Origin: Tricholoma matsutake
Taxonomy: Eukaryota; Basidiomycota; Agaricomycetes; Agaricales; Tricholomataceae
Direction: 5' to 3'
DNA length: 64,000 nucleotides
Assembly (NCBI GenBank): GCA_026075535.2
Contig: AP026538.1
Span: 17,988,337 to 18,052,336, forward strand
In this document: positions 19,127 to 31,153 of the stretch, piece by piece
Position numbering within the stretch: position 1 is the stretch's first letter
Layout of the letters: each line of letters opens with the position of its first letter
Position numbers and translations under genes: made by a program
Notes under the pieces: generated by a model
Database searches by the model: none
What the model was told of the DNA's origin: nothing
What the model saw: only the letters and a program-made list of their open reading frames with translations

Positions 19127-21270
19127 ACACATCAGAGTGCCTTGATGTGCTTGAAGGTGATGTTACCAGAATATGCATGCAGATCAATTCACTTAAATCT
19201 ATAATCAAAAACTTTGTCAGAACCCTTCAGACTAACTCCATGACCAATATTCCCCCCATTATGACTCCAAGTGTGCCCAACAACAACAACTCACCACTTA
19301 ACATGCCCACTAAGGAGCACACCCAGATCAAACTGTTCTGCCCCTGCCAAATTTAATGGTGCATGTGTGCAGGGGCATGCATTCCTTAATTCCTGTGAGT
19401 TGTACATCAGTCTCCAGTCACATCAATTCATTGACGAAGCTGCAAAAATTTATTGGGCCTTCACATACATGAAATCTGAATGCACCTATCTCTACATGGA
19501 CTGTATTCTGCACCAAACTAAAGAGCTCAGTTCTCTACCTTTCTCCACTTGGGGTGACTTTTTAGCAGAGTTTGTACACCACTTTTGTCCCCTCAATGAG
19601 CACCACCAAGCAGTGACACAGCTTGAGTCCTCCTCTTACCATCAGACATGTTGATCTGTGGATGATTATATCGACAAGCTTAATGACTTGGTGGACATGG
19701 CAGGATATGGAAGTGGGCTACCAGTGGTGGTGAAGTTCTGACAGGGCCTCAACCAAGAGATTCAGGACCAGATTGCACAGATGTTGGAAGGGCACCCAGC
19801 AGACAATGATATCTATGCTTGGTATGAAGCTGCTTCACTCTGTGATGAGAACTGACTCACAAATGCAGTGTTTAATGCTGCATTCTGCACTCCAACTACC
19901 ACTCATGCACCCTACACCTTCAATCAAACCCTCCCCCAATGTAACCTCATTCCTGTCCATCAGACCCCTGCACCTGCCATCAATGTCCTGGTACTGATGG
20001 ATGTTGATGCAGCCTGTAGCCATGCGTGTAGGTTGAATCTCTGCTACCACTGTGGGGAAACTGGACACATGGCTGGAGCATGTCCCCATCATCAGGACAT
20101 TTGCATGATCACCCCTAAGGGGTGAGATGAACTCCTCCAGGACCTGTTGGCACATGTAGATGTTGAGGAAGTGAAGGGTCAGGTCAAAGAGGAGATCAAA
20201 GCAGAAGTTGTAGAGGAGCAGGATTTTTCTATTTGCAGTGAGTGAATCATACACCCTCATTGCCTGTCATAACCACTTTGAAGTTCTGTCAGTTCTCTGG
20301 AGAATGAATCTGATTCCATGACCATTCCCCTATCTGACCCTTCAAAGTTGGCTGAAGATGTACCTGCTCTCCCTACCTCTCCCTCTGCCCAATGCCCCAA
20401 AAGTAATTCATGGGAGTGCAATACCTGTTTATAATGTGGATGGGTCCCCAAATGAAGCTGGTGCCATCTGAGAGGCTGTAGACCTGGTCCTCTGTTACAA
20501 AGATCATAGTGAGTGTGCCCTTTTTGCTGTCACTCAGTTAGGAAAGCAGAAGGTGATCGGGCTATCTGTGGCTTCGAGACCATCACCCAGAGGTTAACTG
20601 GTGTACCAGGGAGGTTACCATGAGCCAGTGTCGATCCAGCTGTCACACCTGTTTCATGGAAGCCAGACAAGAATGTTGTGGACAAAGGGCCTCACTGTGA
20701 TGCACTCAGAAGTGTTGTGCTGGACCCCTACCTATGCCTGATGTGGAGTTAGAGGGGGTTCCTGATCTGATGCCAGACACAGATGACAATGAGGAGGAGC
20801 CAGAGGAAGTAGAGGAAGGTGATCGGATTTTCTACATTGTGATTTGTCCATTGCATGACGTGTGTGCTACATCAAACATATCCCAATGCCTTGCTGAGGC
20901 CTTCCCAAAAAAACAATGCTGCTAAATCCTCTACTGATTCCTTACTTCCTCATCTCCATGAGTTCAGGGACATGTTCTCCAAGGAGTCATTCAACTCCCT
21001 CCCTACATGCAAGCCATGGGATTACACAATCAAACTCACCCCTGGTGGAACCCCTTCATCCTGCAAGGTTTATCCTCTCTCTCCTGATGAACAGTGACAG
21101 CTTGAGCAGTTCATCAACAAGCAGCCTCTGGACATATTCGACCATCAAAGTCACCCATGGCCTCTCCCTTTTTCTTTGTCAAGAAGAAGGATGGCTCACT
21201 TCAACCAGTTCAAGACTACAGAAGGCTCAATGACATCACAGTCAAAAATCACTACCCATTACCTCAAATG
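19127..21270 (+). pseudogene. gypsy A copy 3: gag, deleted protease, start of RT
   Basis: Plus-strand blocks align with gypsy A copy 1: gag N-terminus (19139-19340), gag body (FLNSCELYISLQSHQFIDEA, 19380-19650), zinc knuckle LCYHCGETGHMAGACPH (20040-20090), a protease region from which the DSGA core is missing (deletion near 20400), an acidic linker (PDTDDNEEEPEEVEEGDRI, 20780) and the RT opening ([20 protein letters not shown], 21160-21230). It breaks off at about 21270, where minus-strand gypsy A begins. Its 5' LTR is gone, replaced by the T2 remnant. Confidence 0.88.
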
Positions 21271-22084
21271 ATGGGCATGCATTCCAACACACTTGACAAT
21301 GGGGAAAGGTCCCAGGAAGTGATGGGTGAGTTTCTTGGACAGATGTGTGGTGGAGATGTCACTGGAGTCAAGATAAACTCGATCACCAACCTTGTACTGA
21401 GGCACCAGAGAATAGCATTGATTGTAAAAGCATGCCATGTTGTCCTTCACCTTTGCCAAGGCTGCCTTTGCCTCCTCCAAACTGTCCCTCATGCATTCCA
21501 TGAACTCATTCACTGTCTTGATGTGTGAGGGGGCTTGGTGAGGTTCAAATCCCATGTGTGGATGCCATCCAGTATCTAAGAAGAAAGGGGTATGTTGAGT
21601 GGAAGTGTGGACATGGTTGTTGTATCCAAACTTGGTCAAGGGGAGGAGATCATCCCAATTGTCCTGGCACTCATTGACGAAGACATGGATGTACTGCTCC
21701 AGTTCCTGGTTGACTCGCTTGGTCTGGCCATCAGTTTTGTGGGTGATAAGCAGTCGAAGTGAGGAGTTTGATCCCCAGAAGTCAGTACAGCTCACAAGTG
21801 AACTCTGCCACAAACTGAGGCCCATGGTCCAAAAGGAAAGTGCCAGGGAGTCCATGTAACTTCCACACATGGTGGAGATAGAGTTGGGCAGCACCCAGGG
21901 CACTGATAGTGGTGTGAGTGGGAATGAAGTGAGCATGTTTCCCCATGGAATCAACTGTGCACATCACTGGATCAAACCCATTTGACTCTGGCAACTCCAC
22001 CACAAAGTTGACACTGACAACATCCCAATGACTCTCTGGAACAGGGAGAGGGTGTAGCTCACCAATGGGTTTGTGACGAGGAAT

Positions 22085-22092
22085 CTTGGTGT
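22085..22092. repeat. 8-bp duplication flanking an unknown insertion (CTTGGTGT)
   Basis: Identical to 22933-22940. Copy 1 of the same gypsy has one uninterrupted site here (CTTGGTGCGTAAGC, near 48671). Confidence 0.85.
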
Positions 22093-22932
22093 AAGTCCAG
22101 CCCCACAGACGTATGACATTATGCACATTCACTCACACCGCTGCCAGCACACTCCCCTGGTGCTGACACAGCCACACACATTGCTGACACAATCACCCTC
22201 ACTGCCAGCACAGCCACTGGGAATTCCAACACTGCTTATGGCACAGAAACAACTCACCAACATAAGATGCATGAGCATCTGTATTATGGTGCATTACAAT
22301 CAACATCCACTTCACAATGTCCCATGGTGCTGGCACAGCCACCGCCAGTGACATCCTCACATATACCCGGAGCCATACAACTGCCAACACAGCCACGGGT
22401 AATTACACCAGCAATACACTGGCAGTATACACCCCAACAACAACATGTATATCATCACCCAGACATTGACAACTTGTTCCCTCCATCACTGACACAGCCA
22501 CTGCTGATGATATCCACTCACCACCCAATCACCGACACAGCCACTGGTGATAATCCTAGCAACACACTGGCAACATATGCACCAGCAACGACCTTTACAT
22601 TATTACCTCCCTATCTGCATCCATCAATGCCAACATTGCACCACTGATGTGGTAACTTCCTATTATGTGACTACACCCAATGTGGCCTTCCCAAATCACA
22701 CACTGTGCTTGATGCAGCCTTTTACTTACACAGTCGATCTTTTTCTTATATATTGCTTATTTTTTATTCCTTAACCTTTGTTCCTACTTCCATGCAACAA
22801 GGTATAGTAACTTCCTATTCTTTTGTTTGTAGTAACTTATGGTTCCTACTTCCATGCAACAAAGATAACCTAGTCCTGTCTTTCCGGTCCACCTTAAGTC
22901 TAGTGTAGGTTGCCAAACCAGGCATCCTTCCA
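22093..22932. mobile_element. 840-bp insertion of unknown class with 8-bp duplication
   Basis: Defined by comparison with gypsy A copy 1, which lacks it. It contains repeated GCTGACACAGCCAC-like units (22150-22560), a Ser/Thr/Pro/Gln-rich open stretch (22267-22647) and two direct copies of GTTCCTACTTCCATGCAACA (22787 and 22847). I see no clear terminal inverted repeats. It could be a further non-autonomous transposon. Confidence 0.65.
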
Positions 22933-24644
22933 CTTGGTGTGTAAGCAAAGGTCACAAGTACAGCAATACTGACCAATGAGCCATGACATCTGTGGCCACC
23001 AATAATTCCGTGAGGTGAGCTCCAAGGTCCTCCAAGGTCCAGGATGACTGGCAATCCATGAGTCATGGTATTGGGATATGATGCGCCAACAAAGGGCTGG
23101 GTCGTTGGGGACATAGATGTGATCCCTGAAATACAACAAGTCCTCCTTTTCAGCCCACTCTGCCACACACAAGGAGAGGGTGGATCCCTTCCTCAGCTCT
23201 TCAACAGCTCAGACCATGACATCCTCATGTAAACTGCTATGGTTCACAAAACAAATGCTGTGTAGGATGTCCCACTCCTCACCCTGGGGTGTGATGCCTT
23301 CCAATGCCCAGATAGTGAACATGTTTGGCTGCAACAACACAATGTCTTGATTGTTGTCGCCACCATCCCCATGGTCCATGCATCAGGAGAGGGCATTGGT
23401 CTTCCCCATGCTGTGACCTGGACAGTGGTGAAAGGAGAAGTTGAACCTGGATAGATACAGGGACCAATGAGCTTGATGACAGTTCAATCTCTTGGCCATT
23501 ATAAAATACTCAAGATTCTTGTGATCTGTCCAAATTTCCACCTTGTGTTCACCCTCAAGGAAGTGTCACCACTCCTCAAGCACACACATTATTGCCAACA
23601 TCTCCTTGTCATGGATCTCATAGTTTCACTCCACAGCACTAAGGCTTTTGGAATAGAACACAACAGGATGCCACTTCTGGTCCTTCAGAGACTGCTGAGA
23701 CAACATGGTGCCTGTCACAAAGTCAGAACTGTTGGCCTCTATATGAAAAGGGTGCAAATGGTCAGCAAAGGTAAGAATGGGAGCAGAAGTGACCATCTCC
23801 TTAAGCTTTTCAAATGCCTCCTGTTGTGCATTGTCCAACCTCCATGCCTCCTTCCCCATCAAGTCAAACAGTGGTCGTGCATGATGTGAGAAATCCTTGA
23901 TAAAACACCAATAGAAATTGATGACTGGAAAGACTGCACCTCTTTCTTGTTCATGGGCACTGGCCAAGCTGTGACCCCATTCACCTTGACAGAATCCATC
24001 TCCACCTGACCCTCCAAGATAATCAGGCCAAGGTACTTGATCTTGGTCTTCTCAAACTCCCACTTGTCCTGATGAAGGTAGAGTTTGTACTGTCAAAGTC
24101 ATTCCAGTACGAGGCATGTAATGCAATGGTGCTCTTCAACCATGCAAGTGAAGATGAGGATGTCATCAAGATAGACACAAATGATGCCCTTGAGGATGAG
24201 GTCATGGAAGATGTTGTTCATCATGGTCTGGAAGGTGGCAGGACTATTAGTAAGGCCAAAGAAAACATGACAAGCAGTTCAAAAAGACCATGGTTGGTAC
24301 AAAAGGCTGCCTTCCACTCATCTCCCTCCTTTATCCTCACATTATTGTAACCCCAATGGACATTGAGCTTGGTGAAGTATTGGGCTCCATGGAGTTGGTT
24401 CACAAGTTTGGAGATGAGAGGTAATGGGTAGCAATTTTCCAGTACTTTACAGTCCCCCACCTGTCCTAGCAGACTCTGAGTGGAGTCCAACTGGAGTCCA
24501 ATTGAACTACACTAAGTCATGTAGAGTTCAATCCCCCATTGGAGTCCAAGTGGAGTCCGAGTGGAATGCATTTCAACCAAATGATAAGTCAATTAGATAT
24601 GAGCTCAAAGGACTTTGGACTTGGTGAATTTCATAAAGTACCCA

Positions 24645-24746
24645 CAAAATAAATTTGTGTACTGCAGGAATTGAACTCAAGACCTCACCATAAGGAATCA
24701 CATGACAAACCAAACAGGTGTGCTCAACCACTTGAGCCACAGGAGA
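24645..24746 (-). promoter_or_regulatory. tRNA-like unit, outward from left end of T1-4
   Basis: Minus strand: A box TGGCTCAAGTGG, B box GAGTTCAATTCC, then TTTATTTTG. Nearly identical to the unit at 4515-4615. Confidence 0.65.
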
Positions 24747-24849
24747 TTTATTAGTGATCAATATAAGGTTTATTTATGACTCAACTTTTCATATTCTTCG
24801 AGGAGGCATTGTTCAAACAATTAAGATCAAAAAATTTCAATTAACAACA

Positions 24850-25100
24850 TCCCTCGTGAAGGACATGAGGGAGAGGGTATAATATAATAATAAACAAAAA
24901 AAAACCCCTCTCGCAAGATGTGAGAGGGGGGGGGATTATTACTATGTACATAAAAAACTAAACCCCTCACATTCGGCACAAGGGGGAGATTTGTAAGTAC
25001 TACAATATATATACCCCTTGCATTTGGTGCGAGGGGGGGGGGGGCAGAGATAAATTAAAAATAATAAAGACCCATCCCCATGCAAAATGTGGGGGAGGGG
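24850..25100 (-). repeat. row of five stem-loops (inverted copy)
   Basis: Same set as 4176-4410 in reverse order, e.g. CCTCTCGCAAGATGTGAGAGG and CCTTGCATTTGGTGCGAGG. Loop bases differ in part, but the stems are kept. Confidence 0.8.
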
Positions 25101-25639
25101 GGGTTGGGGGATGCAGTCTGGGGTGGGTGTCGTCGCCCACCCCTCCTTGCATGCGTCCATCACTGTAGCAAGCCACACCCATCATCCACCCTACAAGCAG
25201 AGGCTTGTAGGCGTGGGGATGGGTGCCATGGTCATTGTAACCCTGGTGTACCTGCCATCCACCTGATGAGCAGGTGCTCATCAGTGTGGGGTGGGTGTGT
25301 TGTCAGTTTTGTGGGTCTCCTAGTTCAGAGGGGTTGGGGGGAGGGGTCAGTGATGTGGCATGCGAGGGAGGGGGTAGGTGGGTGCTTACCAGGTGGGTAT
25401 CCTGCTCCACAGGTCTCCCAGTACCCCTCTGCCATCTCCTATCCTTTATTGACACCCTCACATCCTGTTTGGATGGGGAGGAGGCAGCTGGCATGGGTGT
25501 TGTTGGGTCTGGGTCGTTCTGGGTCCTGGTGCTGGTAGGCAGTGTCATCATTGTCGTCATCAACTGCACACACTCATGATCCACCCTACGAGCAGGGGCT
25601 CATAGGCATGGGGTGGGTGTGTTGGCTCGTTTGCAGGTG

Positions 25640-26205
25640 GTGGTGTTGTTACTAGTAGATTATAACCTAGAAAACTAAAAAAAATGAGTTAGTTAGTTTA
25701 TAAAAACAAAAACCAAGTGAAAAAAACTTATGTAGGGCCCAAACAGTGCAATCTGCGTCGTTTGGGCCCGCATTGGCTCGTTTGTGGGTGGTGGTGTCGT
25801 TACTAGTAGATTATAACCTAGAAAACTACAAAAACGAGTTAGTTAGTTTATAAAAACAAAAACCAAATGAAAAAAACTTACGTAGGGCCCAAACGATGCA
25901 ATCTATGTCGTTTGGGCCCACGTTGGCTCGTTTGCGAGTGGTGGCGTCGTTACTAGTAGATTATAACCTAGAAAACTAAAAAAACGAGTTAGTTAGTTTA
26001 TAAAAACAAAAACCAAATGAAAAAACTTATGTAGGGCCCAAACAACGCAATCTGTGTCGTTTGGGCCCATGTTGGCTCGTTTGCAAGTGGTGGCATCATT
26101 GCCAGTAGATTATAACCTAGAAAGCTAAAAAAACAGGTTAGTTATTTATAAAAACAAAAAGCAAACAAAAAAAAAAATTATGTAGGGCCCATCCATTGGG
26201 CTTGT
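25640..26205 (-). repeat. four tandem hairpin-intron modules
   Basis: About 149-bp units on the minus strand: hairpin GGGCCCAAACGA...TCGTTTGGGCCC, TAC, donor, T-rich run, AACTAACTAAC branch region, TTTTCTAG and GTTATAATCTACTAGTAACG. The second unit keeps the intact GTAAGT donor (in ACGTAAG); others read ATAAGT. The regular spacing would give spliced exons of about 85 nt, each ending in a hairpin. Confidence 0.8.
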
Positions 26206-26414
26206 TTGTGGGTGGTGGTGATGGCGGATTGGGCATGGGAGTGGTGGCAGTGGGTGTCCATGCAGTGGTGGTGGTAGAGAGAGGAGGGAGGTGGTGTTGA
26301 TGGTGGTGGTGGTGGTGGTGAGTGATGAGCTGGCACATTTGATGACGTGGCTATATGCTTTGTCATACACAGCTGCACCATGGTACCTAGCACAAGTAGA
26401 TGATACTTTACACA

Positions 26415-26508
26415 AGGTACTGTGGTGTAACAGTTATATTGTGTATTATTGTTACATAAGCAACCTATAGGGATCTGGGTTTGATTCCTTTTCTTACACA
26501 CTTTTTCA
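26415..26508 (+). promoter_or_regulatory. tRNA-like unit, outward from right end of T1-4
   Basis: A box TGGTGTAACAGTT (26422), B box CTGGGTTTGATTCC (26475), TTTT and TTTTT at 26489 and 26502. Homologous to the minus-strand unit at 3333-3425. Confidence 0.62.
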
Positions 26509-26744
26509 GTGGAATCCAACTGGACTCCAACTGGACTCCACTGGACCAGTCCGAGTAGAATCTGGTCTTTGAGTGGATTCCACTTGGAGTCCAGTTGGAC
26601 TGGACTGGGACTGGACTGGCAACTTTGCAGGCAGTTGGTTGGTGACCAGTCCCAGTGGACTCCAGTCAGATTCTGGTCAGTCTGGTCGGACTCCAGTCGG
26701 AGTCCACTAGGAAAGGTGGGGGAGTGTAAAGACGTCCAATTTTC

Positions 26745-27147
26745 AACCATGATGTAATTGAGCCTTCTATAGTCTTGAACTGGTTGAAGTGAGCCATCCT
26801 CTTCCTTGACAGAGAAAAAGGGAAAGGCCATGGGTGACTTGGATGGTTGAATATGTCCAGAGGCTAGGTGCTCATCGATGAGCTGGTCAAGCTGTCACTG
26901 CTCCTCTGGGGAGAGAGGATAGACCTTGCAGGAGGAAGGGGTTGCACCAGGGATGAGTTCGATTGCATGATCCCATGGCTTGTGCACAGGGATAGAGTCG
27001 AATGATTCCTTGGAGAACAGGTCCTCGAACTCATGGAGATGAGGAAGCAAGGAGTCAGTAGAGGATTTAGCAGTATTGTTTTTGTGGAAGGCCCCAGTGA
27101 GGCATTGGGATATGTTTGATGTAGCACACACCTCATGCAATGGACAA
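26745..27147 (-). pseudogene. gypsy A copy 2: RT N-terminal region and protease-RT linker
   Basis: Minus-strand frames show [20 protein letters not shown] (26780-26830) and SSTDSLLPHLHEFEDLFSKE plus SFDSIPVHKPWDHAIELIPG (26940-27080). It lies between T1-4 and T2a and is continuous with both flanks of copy 2. The CGA codon that is TGA in copy 1 appears here as CAA (26847-26849). Confidence 0.88.
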
Positions 27148-27155
27148 ATTGCAGT
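27148..27155. repeat. 8-bp target duplication of T2a (ATTGCAGT)
   Basis: Exact match to 28656-28663. Removing the element rejoins gypsy A coding sequence (YTAI followed by HEVCATSNISQCL). Confidence 0.92.
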
Positions 27156-28655
27156 TAGTGTTTAAAAGTCCAGTTTGCACAACTGCAAAAAACTGCCAAC
27201 CAAACCAAACCAAACCAGCAGTCCAGTCTTTTTATTGGTTGCAGTTGCCCAAATCTTAAGAATAGTCAGTTGCAGTCTTAGATATTAAAAAATTATATAA
27301 AACTGACAAAAACTGGTTGCAGTCAGTTGCAACCAGTCTATTTACACATACTATACACTATATCTATTACATAGTAATATAATAACTAATAATGAGGCCA
27401 GCCCAAGGCAAAAAGAATATGAAAAGCATGGGTTTATATACCCTTCAGGTGCACATGGACCATTTGGTCATGTTTGCACACTCAAACAGGAAAGTGGTGC
27501 CACTTGCAGATACCACTCCCATGACCAGCAACATCAACGAACCACCACCATGACCCAGCATCACCACTGCGCCTGTGAGCCACTGCTTGTAGGGTGGGTT
27601 GGAGTTGCTGACAATGACAATGGACACAGAGACTGAACGCACAGCAGTCCAAATGATGATTAGTGTTGTTTGGGCTGCAGGTATTTTTTTCTTTCTATCT
27701 GTTCAATAACTAACATTTTCATTTTCATTTCTAGGTTCTTTGCTTTTATAACAACAACATACAACTACTGACCCCCAATTGCTCCCATCCCAACATAGCA
27801 CCTCCACCCAGCCTGCAAGCCACTGCTCACAGGGGGAGATGGGGGTGCTGCCAGACAACAATGGGGAACAATGACAACAACAACAGCAATGGCAATGGGA
27901 ACACCAACACCAACACCAACACCACCAACACCAAACACCCATCACCCATTGAACACCCATCACCCATCACCCATTGAACACCCATCACCCACTGCCCATT
28001 GCCCATCACCAGCATCACCAACAGCCATCACCATCAACAACAACAATAACAACAATGCAGCATTGCCACCACGTCACCACCAGCCAACACAACATGGCAC
28101 CACTGCCACGCCACCATGCACTCACCCTGATCACCACCACATGATGAGGCCAAACAACACCAACATCACTCACAGGTGGCGATGATGGATGACAATGATA
28201 AGGCTGGGTGGGGGCAGTGGTGGGTGGTGAAGCTTGATGACGGTGAGCAACATTTTTTTTTCCCTCATTTTTGGGCTCACAGACCACCCCTCCCTTCCTT
28301 CGCACATCTTGCAAGGTAGGGGGATTTATTTTAGTGCTTTTTGTTTGGTTTTATTATCCACACAGCTCCCCTGCCCCTACCTCTGAGGGGGGGGCTTTAT
28401 TTTAATTTAGCATAGTATTATTATGTAGATTATTGTGTATATAATGTCAGTTTAGACCAACCTGAGTTGGTGGACGACTGGTTGTGGCCTAAACCAGCCA
28501 TAACCAGGTGTCGAACCTGTACCAGACCACAACAAACTGGTCACTTGTGGTCTAGTCCAGTTTTATGTAACTTTTGAATGTAGTCGAGCCAGTTGCAGTC
28601 TCAGTTCACTCCAAAATTGGAAAAAAACTGGACCTAACTGGACTTTAAAACACTA
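27156..28655. mobile_element. T2a, complete non-autonomous T2 transposon (1,500 bp)
   Basis: Termini TAGTGTTTAAAAGTCCAG and CTGGACTTTAAAACACTA. Subterminal regions are rich in AACTGG/CCAGTT. Inside: a TATA region facing the left end (27432-27478), a GAGCCACTGCTTG hairpin (27565), a hairpin-intron module (27648-27734), a CACCAACAC/CCATCACC minisatellite (27890-28020) and C-rich stem-loops (28270-28400). No protein longer than shadow length. It shares its cargo type, but not its ends, with T1. Confidence 0.9.
27648..27734 (+). repeat. hairpin-intron module in T2a
   Basis: Hairpin AGTCCAAATGATGA...TGTTTGGGCT, donor CAG|GTATTT at 27681, branch-like AATAACTAAC, acceptor TTTCTAG at 27734 (54 nt). 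It differs from T1 modules in the donor but keeps the layout. Confidence 0.72.
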
Positions 28656-28663
28656 ATTGCAGT

Positions 28664-30610
28664 GTAGAAAATCCAATCACCTTCCTCCACTTCCTCTGGC
28701 TCCTCCTCATTGTCATCTGAGTCCAGCACCAGATCAGGAACTCCCTCCAACTCCACATCAGGCACAGGTAGGGGTCCAGCATGACACTTCTGAGTGCATC
28801 GTACTGAGGCCCTTTGTCTGTGGTGCTCTTGCCTGGCTTCCATGAAACAAGTGTGACAGCTGGACAGACATCATCTCATGGTGACCTCCCCAGTACACCA
28901 GTTAACATCGGGGTAATGGTCTCAAAGCCACGGATAGCCCAAGATCACCTTCTGCTTTCCTCACTGAGTGACAGCAAAAAGGGCATGCTCACTATGATCT
29001 TTGTAACAGAGGACCAGGTCCACAACCTCTTGGATGGCACCAGCTTCATTTGGGGACCCATCCACATTATAAACAGGTATCGGATGCAAGAGTGAGTGAG
29101 TATTCAGGTGATGTTGTTGTGTGAGATGGGCATCAATGAAGAGACCCATAGCACCAGAGTCCAGGAGCGCAGAGACACCAAGTATCTGTCCAGTGTTGGT
29201 AGTCTGTAGTTTGATTGCGAGGCTCAAGGAAAGTGTTGAGGAAGTGGATGCAACAATATATTTCCATGGCAGTTTGCACTCCCATGATTTAATTTTGGGG
29301 TGTGAGGCAGAGGCAGAGATAGGAGGGGCAGATATGTCTTCACCCAAATTTGAAGGGTCAGAGAGGGGAATAGTCATGGAATCAGATTCATTCTCCGGGG
29401 ATTCAACTGACAAAACTTCAAAGTAGTTATGGACAGGCAATGAGGGCATACAATTCACTCACTGTGAATAGAAAAATCCTGCTCCTCTACAACCTCTGAT
29501 TTGATCTCCTCTGTAACCTGACCCTTCACTTCCTCGACATTTACAAGTGCCAACAGGTCCTGGAGGAGTTCATCTCGCCCCTCAGGGGTGAGCATGCAAA
29601 TATCCTGATGATGGGGACATGCTCCAGCCATGTGTCCAGTTTCCCCACAGCGGTAGCAGAGATTCAACCTATGCACATGGCTACAGGCTGCATCAACATC
29701 CATTGGTACTGGAACATTGACAGCTGGCACAGGAGTCTGATGGATAGGAATGGGGTTCCACTGGGGAAGGGTTCGATTGAATGTGTAGGGCACAGGGGTG
29801 GTAGTTGGAGTGCAGAATGCAGCATTAAACACTGCATTTGTGAGTCGGTTCTCATCACAGAGTGAAGCAGCTTCATACCAAGCATTGATATTGTTGTCTG
29901 CTGGATGTCCTTCCAACATCTGTGCAATCTGGTGCTGAATCTCTTGGTTGAGGCCCCATTGGAACTTCACCACCACTGGTAGCCCACTCCTATATCCTGC
30001 CATGTCCACCAAATCTTTAAACTTGTCGATATAATCATCCATGGATCGACATGCCTGGTGGTAAGAGGATGACTTGAGTCATGTCACTGCTTGGTGGCAC
30101 TCATTGAGGGGACAAAAGTGGCATACAAACTCTGCTCAAAAGTCACCCCAAGTGGAGAAAGGAAGAGAACCAAGTTCTTTAGTTTGGTGCAGAATACAGT
30201 CCATGTAGAGATAGGTGCATTCAGATTTCATGTATGTGAAGGCCCAATAAATTTTTGCAGCTTCATTGATGAGACTGGAGACTGATGTACAACTCACAGG
30301 AATTAAGGAACACATGTCCCTGTGCATGCACCATTAAACTCGGTGGGGGGGGGGGATGGTTTGATCTGGGTGTGTTCCTCAGTGGGTGTGTTAGGCAGTG
30401 CATTGTTGTTGTTGGGCACACTTGGAGTTGCAATGGGGTGAATATTGGTCATGGAGCTAGTCTGAAGGGTTCTGACAAGGTTTTCGATTGTAGATTTAAG
30501 CAAGTCAATTTGCATGTGTATTCCGGTAACATTGCTTTCAAGTGTGTCAAGGCATTCTGATGTGTCCATGGCACTAGGGGGCACATTTGGCAAAAATGGT
30601 GGCACACTAA
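28664..30610 (-). pseudogene. gypsy A copy 2: gag and protease
   Basis: Minus-strand: gag N-terminus (SAMDTSECLDTLESNVTGIH, near 30560), gag body with frame changes (30040-30330), AYRSGLPVVVKFQWGL-type block (29990), zinc knuckle LCYRCGETGHMAGACPH (29620-29670), then protease with ALLDSGAMGLFIDAHL (29130-29170) and acidic linker (28680-28760). The Thr of DSGAT is Met here. It keeps an arginine CGA at 29845-29847 where copy 1 has a stop. Confidence 0.9.
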
Positions 30611-30729
30611 AGGTGGGACTGTTGGGTGTGTAGGGAGTCTATGGAGCTTTGGGAAGTGTCGTCCACTCTGTACCTGCCTATCTTGGGCAGTGCGCTTGCA
30701 ATTTCAGGCCTTAAGAGAGAGTTTTCTAC
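30611..30729. other. gypsy A copy 2 leader between gag and 5' LTR
   Basis: Non-coding leader on the minus strand. Next to the LTR it reads AGAAAACTCT (30718-30727 reverse-complemented), complementary to AGAGTTTTCT within the LTR, as in copy 1. Confidence 0.55.
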
Positions 30730-31153
30730 TATAAGGGCAACCTCACCCTCTAGCAAACTGAAATCTGAAGTTAAAATTATGCTACATATTACAGGGATTG
30801 GAGGTGCACCTAGCAAAGGGAAATCCAAAGAGAAAACTCTAATGACCCCTTTGCCAGTGCCCAGTATATGTGAAGACTGCAAAAATCAAAGAATAATCTA
30901 AAAATAGAAAAGGTGGAGATAGGCTGATCAAGGCCACCAAATGACATTGTACCAAGGGGTAGGTGTTGGAAGGGGTACTCTGTCTCTAAATATAGAACTG
31001 TCAACATGCACAAATGTGATAGAAAGGGAAATTAGTAATAAAATGAGGAGAAATCATAGAAAATGAAGAATAGAAGGAAACAAGGTGAGGAAAAATATAG
31101 GACAAACATAAAAAATAGGAGAAACACATGGGGCACCCTCTAGTCCCCTTACA
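30730..31153 (-). repeat. gypsy A copy 2, 5' LTR (424 bp)
   Basis: Minus-strand ends TGTAAGGGGACTAG...GGTTGCCCTTATA. It aligns over its length with the LTRs at 47048-47473 and 52669-53034, with many C-to-T/G-to-A changes. A TATATTTAGAG promoter-like motif is near 30990. Confidence 0.9.

Larger units (their letters stand above)
21271..24431 (-). pseudogene. gypsy A copy 2: integrase, RNase H and RT core
   Basis: Minus-strand order from right: RT middle (HWGYNNVRIKEGDEWKAAF, 24300-24350), RNase H region (23480-23960, e.g. SSDFVTGTMLSQQSLKDQKW), integrase zinc domain (CVAEWAEKEDLLYFRDHIYV and SRNYWWPQMSWLIGQYC, 22940-23170) and integrase core (21780-22070). The catalytic core runs on to about 21271. 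It is interrupted at 22093-22932 by an unrelated insertion. Chromodomain and 3' LTR are missing because the copy is truncated at the inverted junction with copy 3. CpG is strongly depleted compared with copy 1. Confidence 0.9.
24440..26736 (-). mobile_element. T1-4, T1 element in gypsy A RT (2,297 bp)
   Basis: Left end CAGTACTTTACAGTCCCCC; right end reverse-complements to GACGTCTTTACACTCCCCC. The target duplication CAATTTTC (24432-24439 and 26737-26744) is exact, and removing the element rejoins the RT frame. It is the inverted sibling of T1-1 with the same GGAGTCC-rich arms and stem-loop row, but with four rather than three hairpin-intron modules and extra GAGCAG hairpins (25187, 25258, 25580). 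No transposase is visible. Confidence 0.92.

Noticed and set aside
27890..28020. CRISPR-like array of CCATCACCCATTGAACAC repeats
   Set aside because: Units are contiguous with no unique spacers and the setting is eukaryotic; it is a minisatellite.
27148..28663. T2 as a Helitron
   Set aside because: It has inverted termini and an exact 8-bp duplication; Helitrons insert without duplication and lack terminal inverted repeats.
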